A program made the translations under genes and the position numbers. Shown piece after piece: positions 33,072 through 41,786 of a DNA stretch of 52,467 nt. The notes beneath the pieces are model-generated. The model made no database searches, was not told where the DNA came from, and saw nothing but the letters and a program-made list of their open reading frames with translations. Positions within the stretch are counted from its first letter, which is position 1; each line of letters begins with the position of its first letter. Location of the stretch: the NCBI GenBank assembly GCA_919901745.1, contig CAKKPP010000011.1, positions 1 through 52,467 on the forward strand, read 5' to 3'. The DNA is from Chloroflexota bacterium (GTDB lineage: Bacteria; Chloroflexota; Limnocylindria; Limnocylindrales; CSP1-4).

Positions 33072-34691
33072 TCAGGACTCGTAGGCCACGCGGCCGTCGA
33101 CCAGGACGAGCCGCGGACGGGCGGATCCGAGGGCGATGGGATCGATGGGCAATGCGACGGCCGCCACCGGAACGACGACGACATCGGCGTGCTGTCCCGG
33201 GATCAGACGGCCCCGGTCCAACTCCCCGGCTGAGCGCGGTCCATCGACGCACGCCGCTCGTAAGATTCGATCGATCGGAAGCGCTTCGCCCGGGCCGAAC
33301 GGCGGCGTGCCCGGTGGCCACGAGCGGTCGTGGCGTGCCGCCGCCATCGCGAGGCCGGGCCACGGGTCGATCGGCTCAACCGGCGCGTCCGTACCAAACG
33401 GGATCAACGCGCCGCTAGCGGCGAGCGACCGCCAGGCGTAGGCGTCGCGCTCCGCTCGCACGCCCCAGTCGCGCCGGGCCGTCGCGGCGTCTTCGCGCAG
33501 GTGCACCGGCTGAACGGATGCCGCGATTCCGGAGCCGGCGAAGCGACCGACATCGTCCGGGTGGACGAGTTGCACGTGCTCCAGGCGCGGCGTCAGCGGC
33601 ACGCGGCCCACGGTGGGTTCGAGTGCATCGAGCGCGGCGCGCACCGCGTGATCGCCGATCGCGTGAATCTGGCTCGCGATCCCGCCGTCCGCGGCCTCCG
33701 CGGCGAAGTCAGCCAGCTCGGTCGGTGTCATTCGGAAGAGGCCACGGGTGTCGTCCGGGTGGATGGGATCGAGGGTTGCGGCCGTGCGCGAGCCGAGCGT
33801 GCCGTCGGCGAAGAGCTTCAACCAGCCGACACGGGCGCGACCATCGGGGGCGCCGAGCGGGTTGCCACTGCGCAAGCCATGCGCCAGCGCGGTCGGGAGG
33901 GCCTCGGACCGGAAGGAGGCGTGGATGCGAACCGGCAGGCGGCCTGCGGTCGCGAGGTTCGCGTACGCGACAAACGCGCCGGACAGATCCGGGTCCGCGG
34001 TAATGCCGCCCGGATCATGAACGGCCACGACGCCGAGCGACAGCAGTTCGCCGCCCATCTGAACGATCGCGGCCTCGAGCTCGGTGCCGGTTGCCGTGGG
34101 GATCCTCGCCGCCACGAGCGGAACCGCGTTCTCGAGCAGGACGCCATCCGGCGCCCCGGCAGGATCGCGCCGAATCAGGCCTCCCGGCGGATCCGGCGTG
34201 GCGCTGTCGAGTCCGGCCTGCTCCAACGCGGCGCGGCTGACCCAGAACGCATGATGATCGAACGACCACAACCCGACGAGCCGCCCGGGAACCGCTCGCT
34301 CCAGGTCGGCGGCCGTGGGCCAGCGGCCCCAGCGGCGCTGATCCCAGCCGCCACCTTCGATCCACGCGGCAGCGCCCGGCGTGATTGCCGCGCGGGCCGC
34401 GATCATGGCGAGTCCCTCGTCGAGCGAGCCCGCCGATGCCAGGTCCACCTGCGTCGCGGCGATGGCGGCATCGGCGAGGTGGAGATGGGCATCGGTGAGC
34501 CCCGGGATGGCCACCTCGTCGGGTCCCAGCTCGATTCGCTCGGTGTGCGCATCGGCCCGCGTCTCGAGTTCCACCTCGGAGCCGGCAAAGGCAACTCGGC
34601 CGTCCGTGATCCCGATCGCCTCGACCCAGCCAAAGCCGGTGTCACCGGCGAGCGTTGCGATTGCCCCGGTGATCAGGGTGTCCAGTGGCAT
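33072..34691 (-). CDS. Amidohydrolase 3 family protein (YtcJ-like)
   Basis: A 539-residue metal-dependent amidohydrolase. N-terminal composite beta domain with PGLTDAHLHLADAAIA (metal-binding HxH), a long TIM barrel with GGGWDQRRWG, LKLFADGTLGSRTA, IHAIGDHAV and LEHVQLVHP, FGTDAPVEPIDP, and the C-terminal GRLIPGQHADVVVV typical of family 3 enzymes that act on N-substituted amino acids or formamides. Substrate unknown. It lies 24 nt after an asparaginase gene, so the two may share an amide-degrading role. Converges with the flavoprotein gene with a 6-nt gap. Confidence 0.9.
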   Translation of the reverse strand: MPLDTLITGAIATLAGDTGFGWVEAIGITDGRVAFAGSEVELETRADAHTERIELGPDEVAIPGLTDAHLHLADAAIAATQVDLASAGSLDEGLAMIAARAAITPGAAAWIEGGGWDQRRWGRWPTAADLERAVPGRLVGLWSFDHHAFWVSRAALEQAGLDSATPDPPGGLIRRDPAGAPDGVLLENAVPLVAARIPTATGTELEAAIVQMGGELLSLGVVAVHDPGGITADPDLSGAFVAYANLATAGRLPVRIHASFRSEALPTALAHGLRSGNPLGAPDGRARVGWLKLFADGTLGSRTAATLDPIHPDDTRGLFRMTPTELADFAAEAADGGIASQIHAIGDHAVRAALDALEPTVGRVPLTPRLEHVQLVHPDDVGRFAGSGIAASVQPVHLREDAATARRDWGVRAERDAYAWRSLAASGALIPFGTDAPVEPIDPWPGLAMAAARHDRSWPPGTPPFGPGEALPIDRILRAACVDGPRSAGELDRGRLIPGQHADVVVVPVAAVALPIDPIALGSARPRLVLVDGRVAYES

Positions 34692-34715
34692 CGGATCAGC
34701 GTACCGCCTGGACCG

Positions 34716-35699
34716 TCACGGCCACGGGTCGGACAGGAGTGTCGCCAGCGCAGCGCGGTCGAGGCCGGCCCCAAGTCCAAGGGCAAGCGCGATCCGGGCC
34801 TTTGGCGCCGTGAGCGAGCCCGCTCGCAGCGCCCCGGCTCGCTCCCACGTCGCGCCGCCTCCCGGAAACGCATACCCGGTACCGGCGCGCCCGGCTGGCG
34901 TTCGGGTCGAAAGCACGACCGGTATTCCGACGCTCATGGCCCGGATCGCCCCATCGAGCAGGCCCGGCGACGTATTGCCGGCTCCCGTGGCCGCGACGAC
35001 CAGGCCATCAAGACCGCCGGCAACGAGAGCGTCGATCGGGCTCCCGTCCATGGCCACACCGGCGGTCACGAGACCGATCCGTTCGGCGGCCCGTCGGGTG
35101 GACACGTGGCGACGCCCGACCCGCCGCCGTTCGAGGCGCACCACCCCATCCTCGACGACCCCGAGCGGGCCGTCGTTGAGGCTCTGGAATGTCGTGAGCG
35201 CCGACGCATGGGTCTTCGTGACGTCGTCGGCCGGATGGATCGTGTGCGCCAGGACGACGACCACGCCCTGGTCGGCAAGGCCCGGATGGATCGCGGCACG
35301 GACGGCGTCGCGCAGATTGTCGGGACCGTCGTAGCCCGCCTCGCTGGCCGAGCGCATCGCCCCGGTCACCACGATGGGCTTCGGCCCGGCGTGAAGCAGA
35401 TCCCAGAACAGCGCCGTTTCCTCGATCGTGTCCGTTCCCTGTACGACGACGATGCCGTCCACGGCCGTGTCATCCGAAAGTCGATCGAGGGTCGCCCCGA
35501 TTTCGAAGAGGTCGGTGAACGTGAAATGGCTCGCCGGGGTCAGGCCGCGATCGAGCGCCACGACCTCGGCGATCTCACCGAGGTCGGCCGTGCGGGCGAG
35601 GATGGCGGCACCATCGAGGGTGGGAACATTGCCGCCGGCGACCGGATCGACCTCCATGGAAATGGTCCCCCCGGTGAAGAGGACCGCAACGCGCGGCAT
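34716..35699 (-). CDS. Asparaginase (type I/II L-asparaginase family)
   Basis: The 327-residue product hydrolyses L-asparagine to aspartate and ammonia. The nucleophile motif FTGGTISM (Thr near residue 12) and the second motif VVVQGTDTIEETA (Thr-Asp near 88-90) are present, with TGAMRSASEAGYDGPDNL and AATGAGNTS in the C-terminal domain. No signal peptide, so cytoplasmic. The ATG at 35699 is 11 nt after the upstream glycosyltransferase stop; longer in-frame readings run through that gene. Confidence 0.92.
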   Translation of the reverse strand: MPRVAVLFTGGTISMEVDPVAGGNVPTLDGAAILARTADLGEIAEVVALDRGLTPASHFTFTDLFEIGATLDRLSDDTAVDGIVVVQGTDTIEETALFWDLLHAGPKPIVVTGAMRSASEAGYDGPDNLRDAVRAAIHPGLADQGVVVVLAHTIHPADDVTKTHASALTTFQSLNDGPLGVVEDGVVRLERRRVGRRHVSTRRAAERIGLVTAGVAMDGSPIDALVAGGLDGLVVAATGAGNTSPGLLDGAIRAMSVGIPVVLSTRTPAGRAGTGYAFPGGGATWERAGALRAGSLTAPKARIALALGLGAGLDRAALATLLSDPWP

Positions 35700-35710
35700 G
35701 GGATCGCAGG

Positions 35711-37201
35711 TCAGGCCGGTGTCGAGGCCCGGTTGCCCCGCGCAGCGGGTTCCGCTGTCGCGAGATCCGGCTTCCCCTGAACCTGTGCGGCAACCGGGTC
35801 GGTGGCCGCAGTCACGCTGCGACCGCCCCCTCGCCCGGGCAGCCCCTGATCGTCCGCCGGGAGGTGCTCCATCTTGTCCCAGCGCATCCGCCCGCGACGA
35901 GTGGCCAGCCGCCACAACGCTCCGGGAACTGCGACCAACCAGATCGTGCTGAACGCGGCCATGCGACCGCCACGCTCCACGCGGCGTCGGCGCGTCAGTG
36001 CGCGACCGTCTCGATCTCGTCCTCCCTCGAGCGCCTGGAAGGTGAGCGCGCCGCTTGCAGAGACATACGTCGCGAGGAGTGCCGCGGCGACCGCCGGCTG
36101 CCGCCGCCGAATCGAACCGAGGAGTGCGCCGACCATGATCGGCGGCGACAGGAGCTGCACGGCATACGCCACGAAGTCCACGCGGGCGAACGATGTCAGG
36201 GCGTCGCTCCGGAGCACGCCCGGGCCGTGCTCCAGGTATCGCCGGATCGACCCCTCCGCCCAGCGCACTCTCTGTCGCCAGAGTCCGATCGCGCTCCTCA
36301 CCGGCTGCTCCCACACCTCTGCGTCGGCGATCCACGCGACGCGGACGCCGGCGGTCAGGGCAATCCGGCTCGAGAGGTCGAGGTCTTCGGTCAGGGCATT
36401 CGCGCGCCAGCCGCCGGCCTCGATCAGCAATTGGCGCTCAATCACCGTTCCGTTCCCGCGGAATTCGGACATCCCACCCAGCGCCCAACGACCGGCCTGG
36501 ATCGCACCGTCGACGGCCTGCTCGTCCGCCTGTGCGCCGGCCAACCACGAGGGGTCGTCATCGAACGTGCGGCGGCGGGCCGTCATCGCCCGAACCCCCG
36601 CCTCCCGGTGACGAGCCAGGGCTCCGAGGAAACCCGGTCCGAGCCGCGCGTCCGCATCGAGAACCACGATCGTGTCGCCACGGCATCGCTCCGGCGGCGC
36701 CGCGCCGAGGGCCGCGCCCTTGCCGTCGGCGAGCTCCAGTCCGTCACGCCGGAGCACGACGACGCGATCCGCGATCCCATGGACCTTGGCAGCCTCCAAT
36801 GCGACGTCGGTCGTGCCGTCGATGGAGCGATCGTCGACAAGGACCATCTCCAGGTCGGGCCGGCCGGATGCGTCGAGCAGGTCCTGGCCGGCCAGGTCGG
36901 CGACCAGGCCTCCGATGACGGTCGCCTCATCCCGGGCTGCAACGATCACGCTGAATCGCGGCGCCTCAGCCGGGATCGTGGATCGGGCCGCGAGGGTCAC
37001 ACGTGGGGATTCCCGTGCGGCGCGTCGGCCGGCCCACAGGATCGGCGCGACGGCGGCGGCCACGACGCCGCACATGCCGATCACGGCAAGGCGGGTACGG
37101 CCACCGCCGGCGGCTCGGTCGCCGAGCAGCACACCCCCGGCGAGGACGCTCACGGCGGCAATCCGCCACGAGGCCGGCGTGGGGCGGGAGTCATCGGTCA
37201 C
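35711..37201 (-). CDS. Membrane glycosyltransferase, family 2
   Basis: A 496-residue processive-type GT2. Two hydrophobic segments at the N-terminus (about 12-60) precede the GT-A domain: RFSVIVAARDEATVIGGLV, VLVDDRSIDGT, IVVLDADARLGPGF (DxD), LTEDLDLSSRIAL (acidic motif) and QRVRWAEGSIRRYL (Q/RxxRW). C-terminal membrane segments follow (about 315-420), then a disordered tail. The substrate is unknown; cell-envelope glycan or glycolipid is likely. AGGAG at 37213-37209 spaces best to GTG 37201; ATG 37207 is possible. Confidence 0.88.
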   Translation of the reverse strand: MTDDSRPTPASWRIAAVSVLAGGVLLGDRAAGGGRTRLAVIGMCGVVAAAVAPILWAGRRAARESPRVTLAARSTIPAEAPRFSVIVAARDEATVIGGLVADLAGQDLLDASGRPDLEMVLVDDRSIDGTTDVALEAAKVHGIADRVVVLRRDGLELADGKGAALGAAPPERCRGDTIVVLDADARLGPGFLGALARHREAGVRAMTARRRTFDDDPSWLAGAQADEQAVDGAIQAGRWALGGMSEFRGNGTVIERQLLIEAGGWRANALTEDLDLSSRIALTAGVRVAWIADAEVWEQPVRSAIGLWRQRVRWAEGSIRRYLEHGPGVLRSDALTSFARVDFVAYAVQLLSPPIMVGALLGSIRRRQPAVAAALLATYVSASGALTFQALEGGRDRDGRALTRRRRVERGGRMAAFSTIWLVAVPGALWRLATRRGRMRWDKMEHLPADDQGLPGRGGGRSVTAATDPVAAQVQGKPDLATAEPAARGNRASTPA

Positions 37202-37225
37202 GAGCATGCTCCTCACCAAGAGGCC

Positions 37226-38692
37226 TCATCGCAGATCGTGATCGTGAGGATCGTCCGATCGATCCTGGTCCCGGGCCTCGGTCCGGATCGCAACGCCGAT
37301 CGAATCGACTGCGATGCCCGGCACCCTCGTTTCCGCCGTGGCCAGGGATTCGTGCGGGTTGAGCGGGCCGCGCCGGATGATCGAGGTCAGGCCGGACAGG
37401 AAGATGAACGCGGCGACGACCAGGATCACGGGGGTGGTTCCAGCAACCTCGGCGATGGGCCCGACGATGATGATCGGCAGGAAGCTGGACACCGACACGA
37501 GCATGTTCAGCACGCCGAACACGCGTCCGCGAACGTCGTGCGGAATGTCTTCCTGGAGCTGGGTCTGGCTGGAAATCGCCACGACCCCATACGCGATGCC
37601 GGCCAGGAATCCGATCGCGACGACCACCATCACGAGTGACGTGAGCGCGCCGGTGTCGACCACGCCGGCCCTGGCGCTTGCGGCCGTCAGGAAGCGGCTG
37701 ATCGGACCGGCAACGGTGAGCACCACGAGCAGGAAGCCGAGGGCGATGAGGCCCCCTTCGATCGCCCGGCGGCGCGAAACGTAGACGCCATATCGGTTGA
37801 GGACCAGGATCCCGGTCACGATCCCGAACCCAAGCGGCAGCACGACGACCAGCAGGTCTCTCGGCCCGAGGCCAAGCGTGTCCTTGGCGAAGTCTGGGCC
37901 CAGGACGCCGATGACGCCGATCAGCGAGGCGGCGATCCCAAGATAGAACAGCGACCATCCGATGGCGGGATTGTTCCGGATGTACACGATCCCTTCGCGC
38001 AGCTGCGCCAACGTTCCTTCAACCGCGAGCTCGGCATCGGCAACCGATTCGAGGCGGCCGCGCCGAATGCCGCTCGGCACGGGCGGCGAGTTCGGCAGGG
38101 TGAAGCAGAACACGGCGGCGATCACATACAGGACCACCACGAGCAGCAGCATCAGCTCGGGCCCGGCGATCCTGACCACGAGCGGTCCGAGCAGCGCGAA
38201 CCCGAGCGCGAAGGCACCGTTCAGCGTGAGGGTGAACAGGCCGTTGGCCGCCACGAGCTGCGGCCGCGGGACGAGTGCGGGGATCATCGCGGCCTCGGCC
38301 GGCGCGAAGAACACCGTCACCACGGAGACGAAGATGTTGAGCACGAGGATCGCGGCGAGGTTGGGCCCGGCCAGGAAGATGAGAACGAAGGCCCCTGCCC
38401 GCACGACGTTGGTGATCACGAGGATGGTCCGGCGGTCCAGGCGGTCCACGTAGACCCCGGCCACGGCCGAGAGCAGGACGGCCGGCACCAGGAACGTGAG
38501 AAATAGCGCGCTGACGGCGGCGCTGCTGTTCGTGGCTTCGTACACGATGACGGTCAGGCCGTACAGCACCATGTTGCCGCCGATCTGGGTGGCCACCTGG
38601 GCGAGCCAGAGGAGGAGAAACGGGCGATTGCGAAGGACGGCCGCCGAATTGCCCCCCGCCTCGGGGCCGTCAGCGGGCGGAATGCTCGTCAT
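37226..38692 (-). CDS. Major facilitator superfamily transporter (MFS_3-like exporter)
   Basis: The 488-residue product has about 12 hydrophobic spans, starting RNRPFLLLWLAQVATQIGGNM, with the loop 2-3 motif YVDRLDRRTILVITNVVRA and the family-typical FFAPAEAAMIPALVP segment. This matches the MFS_3/enterobactin-exporter-like group, often drug or siderophore exporters. The C-terminus (~440-488) is a soluble, acidic tail with many Asp/His residues at the very end. The ATG overlaps the DUF951 stop (ATGA). Confidence 0.9.
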   Translation of the reverse strand: MTSIPPADGPEAGGNSAAVLRNRPFLLLWLAQVATQIGGNMVLYGLTVIVYEATNSSAAVSALFLTFLVPAVLLSAVAGVYVDRLDRRTILVITNVVRAGAFVLIFLAGPNLAAILVLNIFVSVVTVFFAPAEAAMIPALVPRPQLVAANGLFTLTLNGAFALGFALLGPLVVRIAGPELMLLLVVVLYVIAAVFCFTLPNSPPVPSGIRRGRLESVADAELAVEGTLAQLREGIVYIRNNPAIGWSLFYLGIAASLIGVIGVLGPDFAKDTLGLGPRDLLVVVLPLGFGIVTGILVLNRYGVYVSRRRAIEGGLIALGFLLVVLTVAGPISRFLTAASARAGVVDTGALTSLVMVVVAIGFLAGIAYGVVAISSQTQLQEDIPHDVRGRVFGVLNMLVSVSSFLPIIIVGPIAEVAGTTPVILVVAAFIFLSGLTSIIRRGPLNPHESLATAETRVPGIAVDSIGVAIRTEARDQDRSDDPHDHDLR

Positions 38693-38943
38693 GGCGCTGG
38701 CGTCTCGGCCGCGGGGGGCGCCAGTGCAGCGGTCAGGGCCGGATCGCCCCGTTCGACGAACTCGACGAACCGGGCCTCGAGCGCCCGTCGCTCGATGAGG
38801 ACATGGCGGCCGCACCCCCGACAGCGGAGACCGATGTCCGCTCCGAGGCGGTCGACCAGCCACTCGCGACCGCCACACGGGTGGGCCCGCCGGAGTCTGA
38901 GCACATCGCCGAGGTACAGCCGGAGCACGGGTCGGTCGGTCAT
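38689..38943 (-). CDS. DUF951 domain protein
   Basis: An 84-residue protein with the DUF951 pattern: LYLGDVLRLRRAHPCGGREW, VDRLGADIGLRCRGCGRHVLIERRALEARF. The single HPCG and the CRGC pair could bind zinc. Function unknown; the family is found in Firmicutes and related Gram-positive-type lineages, often near chromosome-segregation or translation genes. 16 nt after a DUF881 gene and coupled to the exporter gene. Confidence 0.88.
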   Translation of the reverse strand: MTDRPVLRLYLGDVLRLRRAHPCGGREWLVDRLGADIGLRCRGCGRHVLIERRALEARFVEFVERGDPALTAALAPPAAETPAP

Positions 38944-38959
38944 GGGGGCTGTCAGGGTA

Positions 38960-39640
38960 TCAGAGGCGAGGGCCGCCGTTGAGCGGGACGAGGTCCCGCT
39001 GGGTCGCTGCGAGGTCGACGCGATCGACCGGAGTGACGGTCAGACTGAGCTCCGGATTCGTCACCGCGAGCTGCGCGATGATCCCGCCGGCCCGCGTCAG
39101 GGACCCGAGAAGCGTCGTCGAGCTGCCGATCGCGTCGACCGAGAACGGGCTGGCGATCTGCGTGCCGTCGACGGTCAGCCCGCCCGGGGCCCCACCGACG
39201 ATGGTTCCGGGAACGACGCGGATGCCGGCGATGGCGATGCCCTCGGCACCGGCGTTGCGCAGCTCGTTGACCAGCGACTCGACGTTGGCCCCTGCCACGG
39301 GACCAGACAGGAGGATCGTCACACCCGGACCCGTGACCGGGACGAGACCGGCCCAGGCACTCACCCGGGAAAGATCGGCGCGGATCCGGTCGACGGATGT
39401 CTCGCCGCGGGACTGGCCGCTCACGAGGTCGTCCAGCTGACGCTGCAATGTCGCCACCTCGGTCCGGAGTTGGTCATTGCGGGTGTTCAGGTTGGCCACG
39501 AGGACGGTCAGCTCCTGCGCGGAGAGAGCGGCAAGCCCGGCGGAGCCGGCCTGGCTCCGCAACTGGACCACGACGAGCGCGCCGAGCAGCAGGGTCACCG
39601 CGGCGAGGCTCACCTGGTTGAACGGCCGGTGCATCGTCAC
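38960..39640 (-). CDS. DUF881 family membrane-anchored protein (first of a pair by position)
   Basis: The 226-residue product has one N-terminal membrane anchor (about 9-27, SLAAVTLLLGALVVVQLRS), a coiled coil (about 38-80, LTVLVANLNTRNDQLRTEVATLQRQLDD) and the DUF881 globular domain with GPGVTILLSGP, LVNELRNAGAEGIAIAG and PFSVDAIGSSTTL. DUF881 proteins are extracytoplasmic with unknown function and often occur in tandem near division or envelope genes. GTG 39640 overlaps the stop of the upstream paralogue (GTGA). Confidence 0.88.
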   Translation of the reverse strand: MTMHRPFNQVSLAAVTLLLGALVVVQLRSQAGSAGLAALSAQELTVLVANLNTRNDQLRTEVATLQRQLDDLVSGQSRGETSVDRIRADLSRVSAWAGLVPVTGPGVTILLSGPVAGANVESLVNELRNAGAEGIAIAGIRVVPGTIVGGAPGGLTVDGTQIASPFSVDAIGSSTTLLGSLTRAGGIIAQLAVTNPELSLTVTPVDRVDLAATQRDLVPLNGGPRL

Positions 39641-40398
39641 GGCGCGGGGCTCTGCGACGGAGCCACCCGCGCGTTGCGCAGGTTCACGGTGCCGGCGAAT
39701 GCGGGAATGTCGACGCTCTCGGGTGTCGCAAACGAGATCCGGATGCCGAATCGCTCGCCGCGGGCACGAACGAAGTCGACAAACCCGCCCGAGGCACTGA
39801 GGCGATCGTACAGATCCGGCGGTCCAAGGGCCGTCACGTGGTACGGCGGCGCGAGATAAGCGGAGTTGACGAGGACGGACCCACCGATGTCGATGACGGC
39901 CGTGGTCGTCGTCACCCGCTCGCCGCTCACCGCGATCGCCTCTGCGCCCGCCAGCCACAACTCCTCGATCAGGATTCGGATGTCCTGCGCGGAGACCAGG
40001 TAATCGCGATCGTTGCCATCGGGCGGGGCCGGCTGGATGGAATCTTCGAGGCGGAGCACGATCCCGGTTCCCTGGAGCGGAATGAGCCCGGCGGCGATGC
40101 GCGCTCGTTCGAGCTCCTGGTTCAGCTGCCTGACCAGCTCCGCGGAGCCTTCCCCGGCCCGTTCCGCCGTCTGGATCCTGTCGCGCAGGTCCAGGATGCG
40201 CGCCTTCAGGTCGTCCTGCTGCGCCTGGAGACCGAGCGCCGTCTCGACGAGCGGCGCTCGCTCCTGGGTGGTGTAGCGGACCCGAGGACGCTCGCTCGCG
40301 AGCTGGGCGGCAATGAGGAATCCGAGCCCCAGCAGGGCCAGCCCGAGGGTCACCTGCCAGGTGGGAATGGCCCGCAGCCGGGCGCGCAGCGCAATCAC
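39637..40398 (-). CDS. DUF881 family membrane-anchored protein (paralogue)
   Basis: A 253-residue relative of the next gene with the same layout: membrane anchor (about 15-32, VTLGLALLGLGFLIAAQL), coiled coil (about 50-95) and DUF881 domain with IPLQGTGIVLRLEDS, IRILIEELWLAGAEAIAVSG and PPYHVTALGPPDLYDRL. The GTG at 40398 overlaps the stop of the peptidase gene (GTGA). The two paralogues are diverged, so the duplication is old. Confidence 0.88.
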   Translation of the reverse strand: MIALRARLRAIPTWQVTLGLALLGLGFLIAAQLASERPRVRYTTQERAPLVETALGLQAQQDDLKARILDLRDRIQTAERAGEGSAELVRQLNQELERARIAAGLIPLQGTGIVLRLEDSIQPAPPDGNDRDYLVSAQDIRILIEELWLAGAEAIAVSGERVTTTTAVIDIGGSVLVNSAYLAPPYHVTALGPPDLYDRLSASGGFVDFVRARGERFGIRISFATPESVDIPAFAGTVNLRNARVAPSQSPAP

Positions 40399-41786
40399 GA
40401 GTGCAACCTTCGCTGCCGTGCGCGCCAGCCGACGAAGCCCAGGACGGCCGCGACCGCGGCGGCCGTCCCGATTAGAGGGATCAGCGGGAGGGCGTCGCCG
40501 GCGACCGAGTCCGGTGGCGAGGTGGGCCCGTCGCCGGGCGACGTTCCGGGGCGTGGGCTCGCCACGTCGCCGACGATCACCGGCACGTCCCAACCGGGCG
40601 GCACCGGCCCTGCCGGCGCCGGCTGCGGCCCGTAGACGGCGGGGGCGCCGGCCCCGACCGACGACCGCCACGCCGCATCGAACGCAGCGACGTCAACGCC
40701 GAGTGCCGCCAGAAACGCCTCGTCGTCCGTGGTTCCAGCGGCGTACGACCGGATCAGCGTGATCAGGGCGTCACGGCCGTACGTCGCGACGAGGAAATCG
40801 ACGGCCGACACGCTCTCGGCATATGCCAGGAAGAACTCATCGCGCGTGGTCGGGAATTGACCACCAAGGCCATCGAGGGGCGTGAGCGCGTTCCGCCGGA
40901 CCGCGTCCGTCACCTCGCGTCGATCGGCAGCCGCGTATCCGGCCGACAGGTAGACGGCCAGCCCTTCGTTCAGCCAGCGCGGCGGGAAGTGGTACGGGTT
41001 GGCGACCGCCGTGTCGAAGACGAGGTGCGTCAGCTCGTGGGGAATGACGATGCCCACCCAGGGATCGTTGATCGAGTCCGGTCCGATGAGCGCGAACAAC
41101 GTCCGAATCTCCGCATTGGCCTGGCCGCCGACATTCTCGCGCGTTCCGGGTCCCAGGGCGTCGTAAAACGCGGCCTGCTCCGCATAGATGAAGAAGTCGA
41201 TCGGGTCCGATTCCGCTACCCCGAGGAGCGTCCCGGTCTCGGCCACCGCACGCTCGCCGATGTCGAGCGCGCGAGCTCCGAACGCGTCCGAACCGCCGTA
41301 CCAGTGGACGTGGACCCGGTCTCCGGTTCGAGTGCGCCACGTGAAGCGCGTGTCCGCGTACAGCACCGCGACACGCGGCCCAAGCTCGATGCTGCCGTCG
41401 CGCGCGGTGACCCGCCAGCGGGCGCCAACCATCGTGTTCGGCAGGATGTGCCCCTCGCCGAGGTTCAACACGTGGCGAAGCGTGAGCGCGCCGCCGACCG
41501 GTACCGGTGACGGCACCTCGACAACGTGCGGACCGAGGGCTCCCGGAAACTCGAGGAGAATCTCCACGCGTGCCGGTTGGGCGGTCGCCCGAAACCGCTG
41601 CTCAAACGCGATCGAGGCACCGAAGCGCGCCGTCGCCGTGGGTGGATCGAACGATGCCGCCTGCGTGGCGACGGCTGGTCCCGCAACCGGAGCGGAAGTC
41701 GCCGCGGCAGGACTCGGCGCCGCCACCGCGGTCGTTCCGGCGACGACCAGCACGAGGATCGCGATGGCGAGCCGCACTGACCTCAT
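40395..41786 (-). CDS. Membrane-anchored peptidase MA-like zinc metalloprotease
   Basis: The 463-residue product has a signal peptide (about 1-27, SVRLAIAILVLVVAGTTAVAA), a beta-rich N-domain (about 45-150), and a gluzincin-like domain with IPHELTHLVF (HExxH near 250-254) and the third-ligand Glu in LNEGLAVYLSAGY, matching the peptidase MA-like family. A Pro-rich spacer and a C-terminal membrane segment (about 433-455, ALPLIPLIGTAAAVAAVLGFVGW) with a basic tail anchor it facing outward. Start: ATG 41786 overlaps the upstream stop (ATGA). Confidence 0.88.
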   Translation of the reverse strand: MRSVRLAIAILVLVVAGTTAVAAPSPAAATSAPVAGPAVATQAASFDPPTATARFGASIAFEQRFRATAQPARVEILLEFPGALGPHVVEVPSPVPVGGALTLRHVLNLGEGHILPNTMVGARWRVTARDGSIELGPRVAVLYADTRFTWRTRTGDRVHVHWYGGSDAFGARALDIGERAVAETGTLLGVAESDPIDFFIYAEQAAFYDALGPGTRENVGGQANAEIRTLFALIGPDSINDPWVGIVIPHELTHLVFDTAVANPYHFPPRWLNEGLAVYLSAGYAAADRREVTDAVRRNALTPLDGLGGQFPTTRDEFFLAYAESVSAVDFLVATYGRDALITLIRSYAAGTTDDEAFLAALGVDVAAFDAAWRSSVGAGAPAVYGPQPAPAGPVPPGWDVPVIVGDVASPRPGTSPGDGPTSPPDSVAGDALPLIPLIGTAAAVAAVLGFVGWRARQRRLHS